From assembly GCF_000022085.1 (NCBI RefSeq), contig NC_011894.1, positions 4,145,001 through 4,209,000 on the forward strand: 64,000 nucleotides of DNA. The letters run 5' to 3'. Below are positions 8,216 to 16,247 of the stretch, one piece after another. The stretch's first letter is position 1, and every line of letters begins with the position of its first letter. Below the pieces are notes generated by a model. It had not been told where the DNA came from, searched no databases, and saw only the letters and a list, made by a program, of their open reading frames with translations. Source of the DNA: Methylobacterium nodulans ORS 2060 (GTDB lineage: Bacteria; Pseudomonadota; Alphaproteobacteria; Rhizobiales; Beijerinckiaceae). The position numbers were made by a program, and so were the translations under genes.

Positions 8216-8541
8216 CGTGCTATCTCCTAAGTCGTTGATCTCATTACGTTTCCCGTCTTTCCCGGATTTTTCCCGCGCTCGACACCTCCTAAGTTATTGA
8301 TCTGATTGCCTTTCCCGTTTTCCCGTTTTTTCCAGGAGTAGAGGAGATACTAAGGGGGTGATTTTCGTGCGGGTTCACGGGTCTCCATGGCTCTCTCACG
8401 CGTGCGCGCACGCGCGTCGTGTCTTCTCCGGCGGTGGAAAAAACGGGAAAACGGGAAACCCTTGTGGATCAATCACTTGACCCAATCCGTTTCCGGGAAA
8501 ATCGCGGGAAAACCGGGAAAACCGCCTATCCGGGGGTCGCG
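8216..8541. repeat. Repeat-rich spacer: candidate origin or control region
   Basis: This 326-base gap between the primase gene and the MucR-like gene holds three copies of a 45-50 bp element: 8224-8275 (+), 8286-8333 (+) and 8436-8481 (-). Each has AAGT-N2-TTGATC, then a short spacer and runs of TTTCCCG. More TTTTCCCG units follow at 8490-8523. The A/T tracts contrast with the GC-rich surroundings. Iterated elements beside a primase-helicase gene suggest a replication origin, while the adjacent MucR-like gene suggests regulator sites. No gene is seen here. Confidence 0.7.
8399..8414. promoter_or_regulatory. 16-bp perfect palindrome in the repeat-rich spacer
   Basis: CGCGTGCGCGCACGCG is self-complementary over 16 bases. 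It lies between the second and third copies of the spacer repeat. It may extrude as a hairpin or serve as a dimer-binding site. Confidence 0.5.
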
Positions 8542-11454
8542 TCATGAGGCGAATCTCCCCTGTCCCGGATAATCGACGATATTGGTGAAGACTTCGCGAC
8601 CGAAGTCGGGGCGCTTGAGCGCGTAGGCCTGCACCTTGCCGAGCCCTCTGACGTACCGCAGATAGGGGCGGCCATCCTTCTCCTCCTTGAACAGCAACGC
8701 GTTCCGGCGCAGCACGCCGGCCGTCGCCTCTTCCGTCATGACGTTGCCCGCGGCTGCGCGGAGCTTCTCCCGCAGCACGTAGACCGCGTCCTCGTCGAAC
8801 CAGCCCTCCGCCTCCCGCGGCCCCCCTCCGCTCGCGCCGACCTCCCGCAGGGTGACGTTCCAGCGTTGCACGACCCAGGCGCGCAGGTTGGCGACGACCT
8901 GCTCCTCGGGATCCAGGGCCCGCGCATCGCTCGAGTGCATGAATTGGTTCCACGCCCAGGCCACCGCCGCCGCGACCGGCGTCTCGGCCGGCAGGAGGCG
9001 GTAGCTCACCGCCAGTTCGCCAGCGCGGCGCAGAAGGGCGAAGGGAATCGCGGCCCGCATCTGCGTGCTGTCGGCTGCGGTCCCGGCGATCCGCTTCACA
9101 TCGGCCATGATCCGCTCGCGGAGAGCGACGGGATCTCGGTGCGCGCCATCGGCGACGAGCGCGCGCACGAAGGCCGGACCCGCATGGCCGAAGTTGCGCT
9201 CGATGGCGGCGATGCGATCCAGCGTCGGCCGGTCGACGGACCGGTTGACGGAGGTGACGTCGACGTCCGCGAAGCGCGCCGCCATGCCGGCGACCCACTC
9301 CGCGCGCTCGTCGGTCTTGACCTTCTCCTCCAGCGAGCATTCCGCCGACAGGATCGCAAAGGTGGACCAAGTGTAGCTCTCGCGCAGCGTGGCGTCCGCG
9401 GTCATGCGTCGGCGCCCGACGCCACCCGCGAAGGTGTAGATCATCCGCGCGACCTCGGCGCCGGTGACATGCGCGAGCTCATCGAGGGACAGGACGGTGC
9501 CGCTCGAGCGCGCGGCCAGCGCCTCCATGGCGTTCACCGTCGACTTCGCGGACTGCGCGAGGCCGGGCTTGCGGATGTCCGGCGTCGACCAGGCCGAGAC
9601 CGCGATCTTCTGCGCCGTGCTCTTCCCGCTCGACGACAAGCCGGAGAGGTTCAGGCCGCAGGTGTCGAGCCCGGTCAGCGAGACGAGCGGCCCAGCGAAC
9701 GCCGCGCAGGCCCCGAGCGTCCAGTGCTCGCAGGCTTCGACATTGATGGCGGCCTCGACCGCATCCGTCCAGCCGGGCAAGCTGCCCGAAGCCGCGACCG
9801 ACGGCGGCATCCTGGTCGAGACGGACAGCTCGTAGGCGGAGCCCTCGGGAGTGCCGATCACCTCGCCGCCGGGGCAGACGAAGAAGGGATCGGCGAGGTC
9901 GGGCAGTTCGTGCCAGCCCGGCTGCGACACGACCAGGATCTCGGCCTTCGGGTCGGCCGCCTTGAGCGCCCGCACCGCGATGTGCTCGCCGTCGTCCTCG
10001 GTGCGCAGCCCGGCCGCGAACAGGAGGGCGCGGATTTCACCGGCACCCTGCCGGGCGAGGTCGCCGCGCTCGATGTCGATGTAGCGGGGCCGCCCGCTCA
10101 TGTCCTCGACCGCGATGCGCAGCCCGTAGGCATCCTCGCGGTCGAGGTAGCGGATCCGCGCCGTCATCCCGAAAGGGGTCGCGACCGGCACGGCTACGGT
10201 GGCGGCGGCGGCGTCGCGCCGCTTCGCGGGCACCTCCTTGTGCACCATGACGCGGCCGCGGTGCCGCTCGTAGAACAGCGGCGGCGAGGCGAGACGCGGC
10301 AGCGGATAGAGCGCCGCGATGCGGTCGATCTCCGCGTCGCCGCAGCTCTCGTCCGCGGCTGCGTCGGCTTGATCGGCTCCGGACCCGCCCGCGCGGCGCT
10401 GGCGTCGCCGCTCGTCGCGGGCGGCACGCGCCCACACCTCGGACAGGTCGCGCGGGCGTCGCAGTCCGGCCCGCAACCCCGAGTCGATCGTATCGAGGAC
10501 GGATTTCAGCCCATCGTCTCCGACCAGGCCGCAGGCCTCCGCGGCGCTCCGCAGCGCCTCCCGCACCTCGCTCTCGACCAGCGCGCCCGCGGCGACGAGG
10601 CCGCCGAGCTTGAGCGCGGCCGCATTGAGCGCGTTGTTGCGGCCGCCGCTCGGCGCCGCTGCGACCGCCGCGATCTCCTTGTCGAGTGCGGCGCGGCCGT
10701 AGCGCACCACCGCCTCGTCCCCCTCCGCCAGCGATCGGGCCGGGTCGCTGCCGTCCGCCGGTCGCGGAGCCCAGGGACCGCGCGAGGCGGCCTCGGTCTG
10801 CGCGTCGCGAGCGGCTCGGGCCTCCTCCTTGCGCATCAGGCGCAGCAACGCCTCGGTCGGCGGGCTCAGCCCGTCCTCGGGTCCGGGGCACCACGTGTAG
10901 GCTCGGCCGTCCTCGCGCACCGAAGGCGGCACGATCACATAGCCGCCTTCGCCGCGCACATCGATCGCGGCGCCCTTGGCCTTGCGCCCATCGGCCCGCG
11001 TCGCGCCCTCAGTAGGCGGGATGAAGAGGGCCGGGCAGATGTTCGCGCCGTTCGCGATCGGCGCATCGGGATCGGCGCGGAACCACAGGTGCAGCCCGCC
11101 CGAGCCGGTCTCGGCGATGGCGGTCTCCGGAATCCCGCCGACGTGCTCGCGCAGGCGCTCCAGGTAGGCGGCACCCGTGATCACGGCCGGGTCGCCGAGG
11201 TCGAGGTCGAGCACGTTGCCGGTGCGCGCGCCGGTCGGGATCCCGATCATGGCGCGCGGGTGCTTCGTCCACCACGCCCGGATCTGGTCTTCGTCGGTAG
11301 TGGCGAGATGGAGGCCTCCGTCCTTCGCGCCGGGCGCGCTCTCCTTGCGGGTGAGCGGCTGCTTCGTCGTCGGCGAGCACGGGAACACGGGCCAGCCGCG
11401 GGTGGCATAGTCGAGCGCCGCGAGCAGCAGGGGATTGTCGGTCGGCGCCGTCAT
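8542..11454 (-). CDS. Prim-Pol / DUF927 primase-helicase
   Basis: A 970-residue replication protein. The N-terminal bifunctional primase/polymerase domain starts with YATRGWPVFPCSP. It has the metal-binding DLD at 83-85 in VLDLDLGD and a conserved His at 122 in GGLHLWF. After a charged linker (about 340-375), a DUF927-type ATPase carries Walker A GLSSSGKS (605-612) and Walker B VLSLDEL (654-660). It should prime and unwind phage DNA at the origin. It overlaps the upstream helicase stop by 4 bases, and the repeat-rich spacer lies immediately downstream. Confidence 0.9.
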   Translation of the reverse strand: MTAPTDNPLLLAALDYATRGWPVFPCSPTTKQPLTRKESAPGAKDGGLHLATTDEDQIRAWWTKHPRAMIGIPTGARTGNVLDLDLGDPAVITGAAYLERLREHVGGIPETAIAETGSGGLHLWFRADPDAPIANGANICPALFIPPTEGATRADGRKAKGAAIDVRGEGGYVIVPPSVREDGRAYTWCPGPEDGLSPPTEALLRLMRKEEARAARDAQTEAASRGPWAPRPADGSDPARSLAEGDEAVVRYGRAALDKEIAAVAAAPSGGRNNALNAAALKLGGLVAAGALVESEVREALRSAAEACGLVGDDGLKSVLDTIDSGLRAGLRRPRDLSEVWARAARDERRRQRRAGGSGADQADAAADESCGDAEIDRIAALYPLPRLASPPLFYERHRGRVMVHKEVPAKRRDAAAATVAVPVATPFGMTARIRYLDREDAYGLRIAVEDMSGRPRYIDIERGDLARQGAGEIRALLFAAGLRTEDDGEHIAVRALKAADPKAEILVVSQPGWHELPDLADPFFVCPGGEVIGTPEGSAYELSVSTRMPPSVAASGSLPGWTDAVEAAINVEACEHWTLGACAAFAGPLVSLTGLDTCGLNLSGLSSSGKSTAQKIAVSAWSTPDIRKPGLAQSAKSTVNAMEALAARSSGTVLSLDELAHVTGAEVARMIYTFAGGVGRRRMTADATLRESYTWSTFAILSAECSLEEKVKTDERAEWVAGMAARFADVDVTSVNRSVDRPTLDRIAAIERNFGHAGPAFVRALVADGAHRDPVALRERIMADVKRIAGTAADSTQMRAAIPFALLRRAGELAVSYRLLPAETPVAAAVAWAWNQFMHSSDARALDPEEQVVANLRAWVVQRWNVTLREVGASGGGPREAEGWFDEDAVYVLREKLRAAAGNVMTEEATAGVLRRNALLFKEEKDGRPYLRYVRGLGKVQAYALKRPDFGREVFTNIVDYPGQGRFAS

Positions 11455-12569
11455 GACAGCACCACCGTCACGCGCTCGGCGGCCCGGGTCAGGCCGGTGT
11501 AGAGGTGCCGCGCCCGGTTCTCACGGAACGCGCCGCTCTCATCGATGAGCAGCACGTCGTCCCACTGCGAGCCCTGCGCCTTGTGCACGGTGAGTGCGTA
11601 GCCGTAGGTGAACTCGTCGCTCTTCCGCCGCTCGGCCGGCGGGATGGTCTCCTCGCAGCCCTCGAAGAACTCGCGCCGCACGTAGACGTCGGCGCGCTGA
11701 CCCTCCACGTCGCAGGACGCGATGCGCAGGTCGACCCCATCCTCGTCGAAGCCCTCGACCTCGGCGATATCCCACAGGCCGCCGTTGAGCAGACCCTTGT
11801 CTTTGTTGTTCTTCAGGCAGACGAGGCGATCACCGGCCTCTGGGTAATTCGGGTCGCGCCCGAGCCGGCGCCGGGCCCGCGCATTGAGGGTGCGGCGGGT
11901 CCGATTCAGCCCGACCAGGATCTGATCGGAGCCGGCCTCGACCTCCTCCGTGAATCGCCCGAGGTCGATGACGCGGCTGTTGCCGTACTGGCCCCGGGCC
12001 AGCCGGCTGCCCTCCCGCACCTTCGTCGACAGGTGGATGATCGGATTGTCTGCCGCCTGCCGGTGGATCTCGGTCAGCATGACGTCGGGCTGCTCGGCGA
12101 TGAAGAACCCTTCGCCGCGCACCGGCGGCAGCTGCGCCGGATCGCCGAGCACCAGGATCGGCGTGCCGAACGCCAGGAGATCCCGGGCGAGCTTCTCGTT
12201 CACCATCGAGCACTCGTCGACGATGACGAGCGCGGCAGCCGCGACGGCGGAAAACGGGTCGAGGCCGTAGCGGATCTTCACGCCGACGACGTTGCCCTGC
12301 GCGTCGCGCTCCTCGATCTCGAAGGCGCGGTAGATCAGGCTGTGGATCGTGGACGCGCCCTCGCAGCCCTTCGAGCGCAGGACGAGGGCGGCTTTGCCGG
12401 TGAAGGCCGCGAACAGCACCGTGCCGCGCACCTCCGCCGCGGCCGCGCGCGCCAGCGTGGTCTTGCCGGTGCCGGCAAACCCGAACAGCCGGAAGATCTG
12501 CTGGCCGCGCCTGCGCCGCCACGCCGCGATCTCGCGCAGGGCGCGATCCTGTTGCCCGGACCAGGTCAC
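11451..12569 (-). CDS. SF1B DNA helicase, Dda/RecD2-like
   Basis: A 372-residue ATP-dependent helicase. Walker A is GFAGTGKTT (30-38), motif II VDECSMV begins at 117, and GDPAQLPPV (142-150) is the motif III typical of Dda and RecD. The C-terminal UvrD-like domain holds YGYALTVHKAQGSQW near 325-340 and HLYTGLTRA near the end. It is shorter than RecD2 and close to T4 Dda in length. Its GTG start overlaps the upstream stop (GTGA). It acts with the downstream primase in phage replication. Confidence 0.9.
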   Translation of the reverse strand: MTWSGQQDRALREIAAWRRRRGQQIFRLFGFAGTGKTTLARAAAAEVRGTVLFAAFTGKAALVLRSKGCEGASTIHSLIYRAFEIEERDAQGNVVGVKIRYGLDPFSAVAAAALVIVDECSMVNEKLARDLLAFGTPILVLGDPAQLPPVRGEGFFIAEQPDVMLTEIHRQAADNPIIHLSTKVREGSRLARGQYGNSRVIDLGRFTEEVEAGSDQILVGLNRTRRTLNARARRRLGRDPNYPEAGDRLVCLKNNKDKGLLNGGLWDIAEVEGFDEDGVDLRIASCDVEGQRADVYVRREFFEGCEETIPPAERRKSDEFTYGYALTVHKAQGSQWDDVLLIDESGAFRENRARHLYTGLTRAAERVTVVLS

Positions 12570-12886
12570 GCGGCGGCTCCGTCGACACGCGCGTCGAGGG
12601 CGCGCAGCACCGCCGCGCTGAAGGCATCGCTGACCGCCTTCGAATCGAACTCGACCACCGCCGCGTACTGGATCTTGCCGTCCTTGCGCACGAGCTCCTG
12701 GTCGCGCCCGATCTGCGCCTTCGAGGGCAGCCCGACCCAGCGCTTGCCGTGGCTCTCGTGCACGGTGCAGTCGCGGATGGTGAGCCGCATCGCCGGGATC
12801 CGGACCGTCACGAACCCCTTCAGGGTGTTGCGGTCCATCGCCTTGAAGGAGACGACCTCGACCGCGAGCTTCGCGCCCTCGCTCAT
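12566..12886 (-). CDS. Conserved phage replication-region protein, possibly SpoVG-like
   Basis: A 106-residue protein. The segment LKGFVTVRIPAMRLTIRDCTV followed by GKRWVGLPSK is conserved in many proteobacterial prophages beside helicase or RecT genes. A beta-rich pattern ending in GLPSK recalls SpoVG, a nucleic-acid-binding fold; that link is my inference. The ATG at 12886 overlaps the upstream stop as ATGA, and its own stop overlaps the helicase start. Confidence 0.65.
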   Translation of the reverse strand: MSEGAKLAVEVVSFKAMDRNTLKGFVTVRIPAMRLTIRDCTVHESHGKRWVGLPSKAQIGRDQELVRKDGKIQYAAVVEFDSKAVSDAFSAAVLRALDARVDGAAA

Positions 12887-13212
12887 GCGGCAGCCCCCGA
12901 GGTTGTCTGAGCCTGGGCCGCCTCGAGCTGCGCGATTTTCTCGCGGATGACCTCGCGCAGCCGCTGTTCCCCGCCCGGCATCAGCGCGGCGAGGCGGGCG
13001 AGATCGCCGATCAGGTCGGCAGCGTCCTGAAGCGCCTCGGGGATGTCGATCCAGCGCCAGGGATCGACCTTGTAGGCGTCGTTGTCCCCGAAGCGGGCCA
13101 TGTACGACCAGTAGCCGAGCGGCTTCGTCCGGATCGCGTAGGTCATGCAATCGACGATCCGGCCGATCGGCACGGGGCGGGTCGGGTGCTTCGGGTCGTA
13201 GGGCTCGGCCAT
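12883..13212 (-). CDS. Phage protein of unknown function
   Basis: 109 residues from the ATG at 13212. An N-terminal segment (AEPYDPKHPTRPVPIGRIVDC) leads to a Trp-rich stretch (DPWRWIDIPEALQDAADLIGDLA) and a helical C-terminal tail that may form a coiled coil. It begins 4 bases after the methyltransferase stop and overlaps the next gene by ATGA. No family is recognised. Confidence 0.6.
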   Translation of the reverse strand: MAEPYDPKHPTRPVPIGRIVDCMTYAIRTKPLGYWSYMARFGDNDAYKVDPWRWIDIPEALQDAADLIGDLARLAALMPGGEQRLREVIREKIAQLEAAQAQTTSGAAA

Positions 13213-13216
13213 GGCG

Positions 13217-13894
13217 CTACTCCGCGGCCATGAGGAGCGGCGCCGCGACTTCGGCTCCGAACCGTGCGGCATCATCGGGGCGAGTCAGGGTGCGCCGACA
13301 GCCAGGCGGGATGTGCAGGATCGGCTGCGGCTCGACGAAGGTGCTCCAGCAGAACCACGCGTAGGCGGTGGCGGTCGTGCCGTTCGGCTCCCACCGGCCG
13401 CGATGCATCGGAAGACGCTCGACGTAGGGGGCGAACAACGTGGGCGGCCGGCGCCTGAACAGGCGCTTGTAGCGGTCCGCGCCCTCGTTCCAGGCTGTCC
13501 GGCACAGGCAGGCGACGATGGGCGCGAGGTCGAGCGCGCGCAGCACGAAGTCGGCCGCCACGTTGAACGGCGGGTTGAACACGATCGCCTCGACGTCCCG
13601 CGGCGGCAGTGTCGCAGCATCAAGGAAGTCCGCGACCACGTACCCGCAGCCGTAGTCGAACACGTCTGAGGTGTGCACGTTGGGAATTGACTCGCGCAGC
13701 ACCTCGGCCATGTGTCCCGCGCCGCAGCACGGGTCCCACACGCTCGCGATCGGCCGCAGCGACAGGCGTGGCAGGACGTGGCGCACGAAGGCGCGCGTGC
13801 CCCACGGCGCCGTCGGGAAGAAGTCGAGGCTGTCCGGCGGCTCGCGCCGCGACGCCATGACGGCCGCGCCGCCCGCGGGGGCGATCACCGACAT
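13217..13894 (-). CDS. SAM-dependent DNA methyltransferase (probable N6-adenine)
   Basis: About 225 residues. The SAM-binding motif is VWDPCCGAGHMAEVL and the catalytic motif is VFNPPFN (NPPF type). The motif order suits an amino-methyltransferase such as N6-adenine enzymes. It has no restriction partner nearby, so a role in protecting phage DNA is likely. I chose the ATG at 13894 (MSVIAPAGG); an ATG at 13858 (MASRRE) is the alternative. It overlaps the upstream gene by 10 bases. Confidence 0.82.
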   Translation of the reverse strand: MSVIAPAGGAAVMASRREPPDSLDFFPTAPWGTRAFVRHVLPRLSLRPIASVWDPCCGAGHMAEVLRESIPNVHTSDVFDYGCGYVVADFLDAATLPPRDVEAIVFNPPFNVAADFVLRALDLAPIVACLCRTAWNEGADRYKRLFRRRPPTLFAPYVERLPMHRGRWEPNGTTATAYAWFCWSTFVEPQPILHIPPGCRRTLTRPDDAARFGAEVAAPLLMAAE

Positions 13895-14319
13895 CCGAGA
13901 ATCCCCTTGATCCGCTCGAAGGCGCGCGGCGGATCGCCGGGCACGCCGTCGTTGAAGGGCTCGAGCCCATTCCGCTCCCGCATCAGGGCGATGCGCCGCC
14001 CGATCAGGCTGAGGAGATCGTGGCGGGCGTCGCCGTCCATCTCCTGGATCCACGCCGCGGCCTCGACGCGGGCGATCAGGGCCGGCCCGTCGGCAAGCTC
14101 CATGCGGCGCATGAAGCGGTCGAGGTCGCGGATCTCCTCGCCGTGAGGACCGGCGAGCAGCGCCTCAAGCTTCTGCCGCTTCCAGGCCCGGTACTGCTTG
14201 GAGAGCTGCTCGTCCGCGCGCAGCTTCTTCTCGCCCTTCAACCCGAGCCGCATCTGCGCCGTCGCCTTGACGCGGGCAGGGCTGCGGCGGCTCTCGGAAT
14301 GGGACTGGAGCGCCGCCAC
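13885..14319 (-). CDS. Phage protein of unknown function
   Basis: A 144-residue, helix-rich, charged protein (KGEKKLRADEQLSKQYRAWKRQ). It starts at GTG 14319, two bases after the VRR-NUC stop, and ends inside the methyltransferase start. A role in replication is suggested only by its operon neighbours. Confidence 0.6.
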   Translation of the reverse strand: MAALQSHSESRRSPARVKATAQMRLGLKGEKKLRADEQLSKQYRAWKRQKLEALLAGPHGEEIRDLDRFMRRMELADGPALIARVEAAAWIQEMDGDARHDLLSLIGRRIALMRERNGLEPFNDGVPGDPPRAFERIKGILGCR

Positions 14320-14321
14320 GG

Positions 14322-14702
14322 TCAGAACTCCGTCGCCGGCTCGGGCGCAGGCCCACGGTGCGGCCCGAACCCAGCCTCGTGCATCGCCTGCACCGCGCCC
14401 TCGACGTCCCGCACCACGGCGACCGGGAAGCCGCGCTCACGCAGGTTCGGGATCAGGCGCCGCTGCACTGCGCTGAGCGAGCCGCCGGCCGCCTTGACCT
14501 CGAGCAGCAGGACCCGGCCGTCGCGGCCGTAGGCGATCAGATCGGGATGCCCGGGCTCGACGCCCTCCGCCCGCAGCTCCACCGCCTCGCGCTTGCCGCG
14601 CCGGCCGCCGTTCGGCACTGCAGCCACGATGGCATCGAAGCTGCCGCGCAGGCGCGCCACGATGGCGGCCTGGATGTGGTGCTCGGGGCGGGCGCGGGTC
14701 AT
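14322..14702 (-). CDS. VRR-NUC domain nuclease
   Basis: A 126-residue protein of the PD-(D/E)XK superfamily. The catalytic core is GHPDLIAYGRDGRVLLLEVK, followed by SLSAVQ, the signature of phage VRR-NUC proteins. Related phage enzymes cut branched DNA, so it may resolve replication or recombination intermediates before packaging. The ATG at 14702 overlaps the stop of a 31-codon frame as ATGA. Confidence 0.9.
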   Translation of the reverse strand: MTRARPEHHIQAAIVARLRGSFDAIVAAVPNGGRRGKREAVELRAEGVEPGHPDLIAYGRDGRVLLLEVKAAGGSLSAVQRRLIPNLRERGFPVAVVRDVEGAVQAMHEAGFGPHRGPAPEPATEF

Positions 14703-14794
14703 CGCTGGCCTCCCGCGCGGCCATCGGTCGGCGCCGGCCGGCCCGTCTCCGGCGGCGTGAAGTCGGGGGGCCTGAAATAGACGAAGCTAGTCAT
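14699..14794 (-). CDS. Possible 31-residue peptide
   Basis: The frame MTSFVYFRPPDFTPPETGRP... runs from ATG 14794 to a TGA sharing bases with the VRR-NUC start. It fills the gap between two operon genes with coupled spacing. It is too short for a family call. Confidence 0.4.
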   Translation of the reverse strand: MTSFVYFRPPDFTPPETGRPAPTDGRAGGQR

Positions 14795-14800
14795 CGCCGG

Positions 14801-15208
14801 TCACGCTCCGCGTGCTTCCGAAGCAAGACGGCGAAGCGTACGCGCCGCCTTCCACGCCTCATCTGCCGTAGACCGGAGCTGCTCCAGATCTTCGCCGCTT
14901 GAAGCAGGAGATGCTTGGGCAACCAGGCGCTCAAGGCGTTGAGCCAACGCCGCAGCTTTCTGAACTTCGGTCCGAAGCTCGCCGGCGCGGCGGGCATGCG
15001 CGGCCCGGATGGCGTCCATCTCGGCGGCGTCGATCCGGCGAGCCTCGCGCCGCCAGATATCCTCGGCACGGCCATAGCTCATCGGCTCCTGAAGAACGGC
15101 AGAGACCGCGCGCGCGGCGCGCGTGATGGCAGCTTTCACGGTGTCGCCGACCGGCCGCGGTTCGGCGAGTTCTCGCAGAAGCTGTGAGGCGTGATCGACC
15201 GTCGTCAT
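14801..15208 (-). CDS. Phage protein of unknown function, helical
   Basis: 135 residues from the ATG at 15208 (MTTVDHASQLLRELAEPRP), with GAGGG upstream. It continues as an almost entirely helical protein (AARRIDAAEMDAIRAAHARRAGELRTE). An upstream in-frame ATG at 15259 would add 17 residues translated from the direct repeats at 15219-15255, which look regulatory, so I prefer 15208. It is the first gene of the dense replication block. Confidence 0.6.
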   Translation of the reverse strand: MTTVDHASQLLRELAEPRPVGDTVKAAITRAARAVSAVLQEPMSYGRAEDIWRREARRIDAAEMDAIRAAHARRAGELRTEVQKAAALAQRLERLVAQASPASSGEDLEQLRSTADEAWKAARTLRRLASEARGA

Positions 15209-15218
15209 GCGACCGCCC

Positions 15219-15255
15219 TCGGAATACTTTTCCGAGCCCTCGGTATGTTTTCCCG
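15219..15255. promoter_or_regulatory. Paired operator-like repeats upstream of the replication block
   Basis: TCGGAATACTTTTCCGA (15219-15235) is a 6-bp inverted repeat with a 5-base spacer. A related CGGTATGTTTTCCCG lies at 15241-15255. On the minus strand the two read as direct repeats GGAAAA-N4-CCGAGGG. They sit just ahead of the 15208 start and could bind the phage regulator. Confidence 0.45.
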
Positions 15256-15490
15256 GCACGTCGGAAGGCTCCTGTGGTTCAACTCAGTTGAACCAGGGAG
15301 GCCAACGTTATGCAGGAGGTGGACAGGGATACGCAGCACAACGAGCGCGCGACCGACGATGCTTGCCGGCGAGCGGTCACGCGAAACCAGAAAAAGGGGA
15401 GCGCCCGCGCGGTCAGCGATGCGAGAGACCTTGATGGCGCGGGCGCACATGCCGCCGAACGCGGCACGTCGGAATTGCGGCCCCAAAAAG

Positions 15491-15517
15491 CCCCCCTCTC
15501 CGCCCAGGGAGAGGGGG
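15491..15517. repeat. REP-like inverted repeat (CCCCCTCTC...GAGAGGGGG)
   Basis: A 9-bp perfect stem with an 8-base loop. It matches chromosomal elements at 52973, 60357 and 60499 in this window. It lies in the 15209-15813 gap, where I see no convincing gene, and is the only prophage copy seen. Confidence 0.7.
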
Positions 15518-15691
15518 CCAGTCCGGGAGGAAACGCCCACGATGGGCAGTGCTCCAGCCGGGAACGCCAACGCCGGCCAGGGCCTCGGAGCGCGGGCCGG
15601 GCAGCCGGCGCGAACAGAATTGCTGACCTGAGCGACGCGAAGAGGGTTGCGCCCGGTCCGGCACGGACAGGGGCCGGTCATTGCCGGACCG

Positions 15692-15793
15692 GGCGCGCCG
15701 CCGGCTGGGCCAGGCTTGCTGGACCGGCGGGTCTCGGGGGCGGGCGCGCCGCCGGCTGGGCCAGGCTTGCTGGACCGGCGGGTCTCGGGGGCG
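15692..15793. repeat. Two perfect tandem copies of a 51-bp unit
   Basis: Copy 1 is 15692-15742 and copy 2 is 15743-15793, identical in all 51 positions. The unit starts GGCGCGCCGCCGGCTGGGCC. Its length is a multiple of three, so open frames pass through on both strands, but none has convincing composition. The perfect identity points to recent duplication. Confidence 0.85.
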
Positions 15794-15813
15794 GACGCGG
15801 AGCGCATGACGCC

Positions 15814-16140
15814 TCACGCCTCGCCGCGACTGGACGAGTGAAGACGCCGGGCTGGAGCGGGGCTGGTGCCACCGCTGAGAGTGTCGCCGGCCTTCTCGAA
15901 CACGGGTCGGTCGCCGTCGGCGCTGAGGCCGCGGACGAGGCGCAGGCCGGTCGGGCCGCTCCTTGCCGCCGCGGTGACGTCACTCGGCCGCTGACCGAGC
16001 CAGCGTTCCAGCGCCAGGTCCTGTTCGGGCGTGAGCAGCACCGTCGCGGCTGGGCCGGCTTCGGGGATGGCGAGCAGGGATCGGTTGCCGATCCTCGCGA
16101 CCCGCAGCGGACCAATCATCTGAGGAGCGGGCCGGATCAT
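15814..16140 (-). CDS. Phage early protein of unknown function
   Basis: 108 residues from the ATG at 16140. The core (IGPLRVARIGNRSLLAIPEAG and LLTPEQDLALERWLGQRPSD) has normal protein composition, while the C-terminal 25 residues look disordered. It lies between the 104-codon frame and the 600-base gap in the leftward unit. Function unknown. Confidence 0.5.
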   Translation of the reverse strand: MIRPAPQMIGPLRVARIGNRSLLAIPEAGPAATVLLTPEQDLALERWLGQRPSDVTAAARSGPTGLRLVRGLSADGDRPVFEKAGDTLSGGTSPAPARRLHSSSRGEA

Positions 16141-16189
16141 GCGGCGGCTCCCTTGCGGAGGGCATGAGATGACGCAAGCATGCCGTGGT

Positions 16190-16217
16190 GAGGGGCCGGG
16201 TAGCGGCCCGGCCCCTC
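16190..16217. other. Strong GC-rich hairpin
   Basis: An 11-bp perfect inverted repeat (GAGGGGCCGGG, TAGCGG loop, CCCGGCCCCTC) lies between the divergent starts at 16140 (-) and 16248 (+). No T run follows on either strand. It could block read-through or stabilise a transcript end. Confidence 0.5.
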
Positions 16218-16247
16218 GCGCAACCGCCCATGCCGCTGGAGGCATCC

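Noticed and set aside
8224..8523. CRISPR array
   Set aside because: Only three copies, mixed orientation, unequal spacing, no cas genes; it fits an origin or regulator region better.
8866..11502. An 878-codon plus-strand frame antisense to the primase gene
   Set aside because: The minus-strand primase has all expected motifs; the plus frame has none.
15205..16167. Open frames on both strands over 15205-16167
   Set aside because: They translate the REP element, the 51-bp tandem repeat and operator-like repeats; only the 108-residue frame at 15814-16140 looks like a protein.
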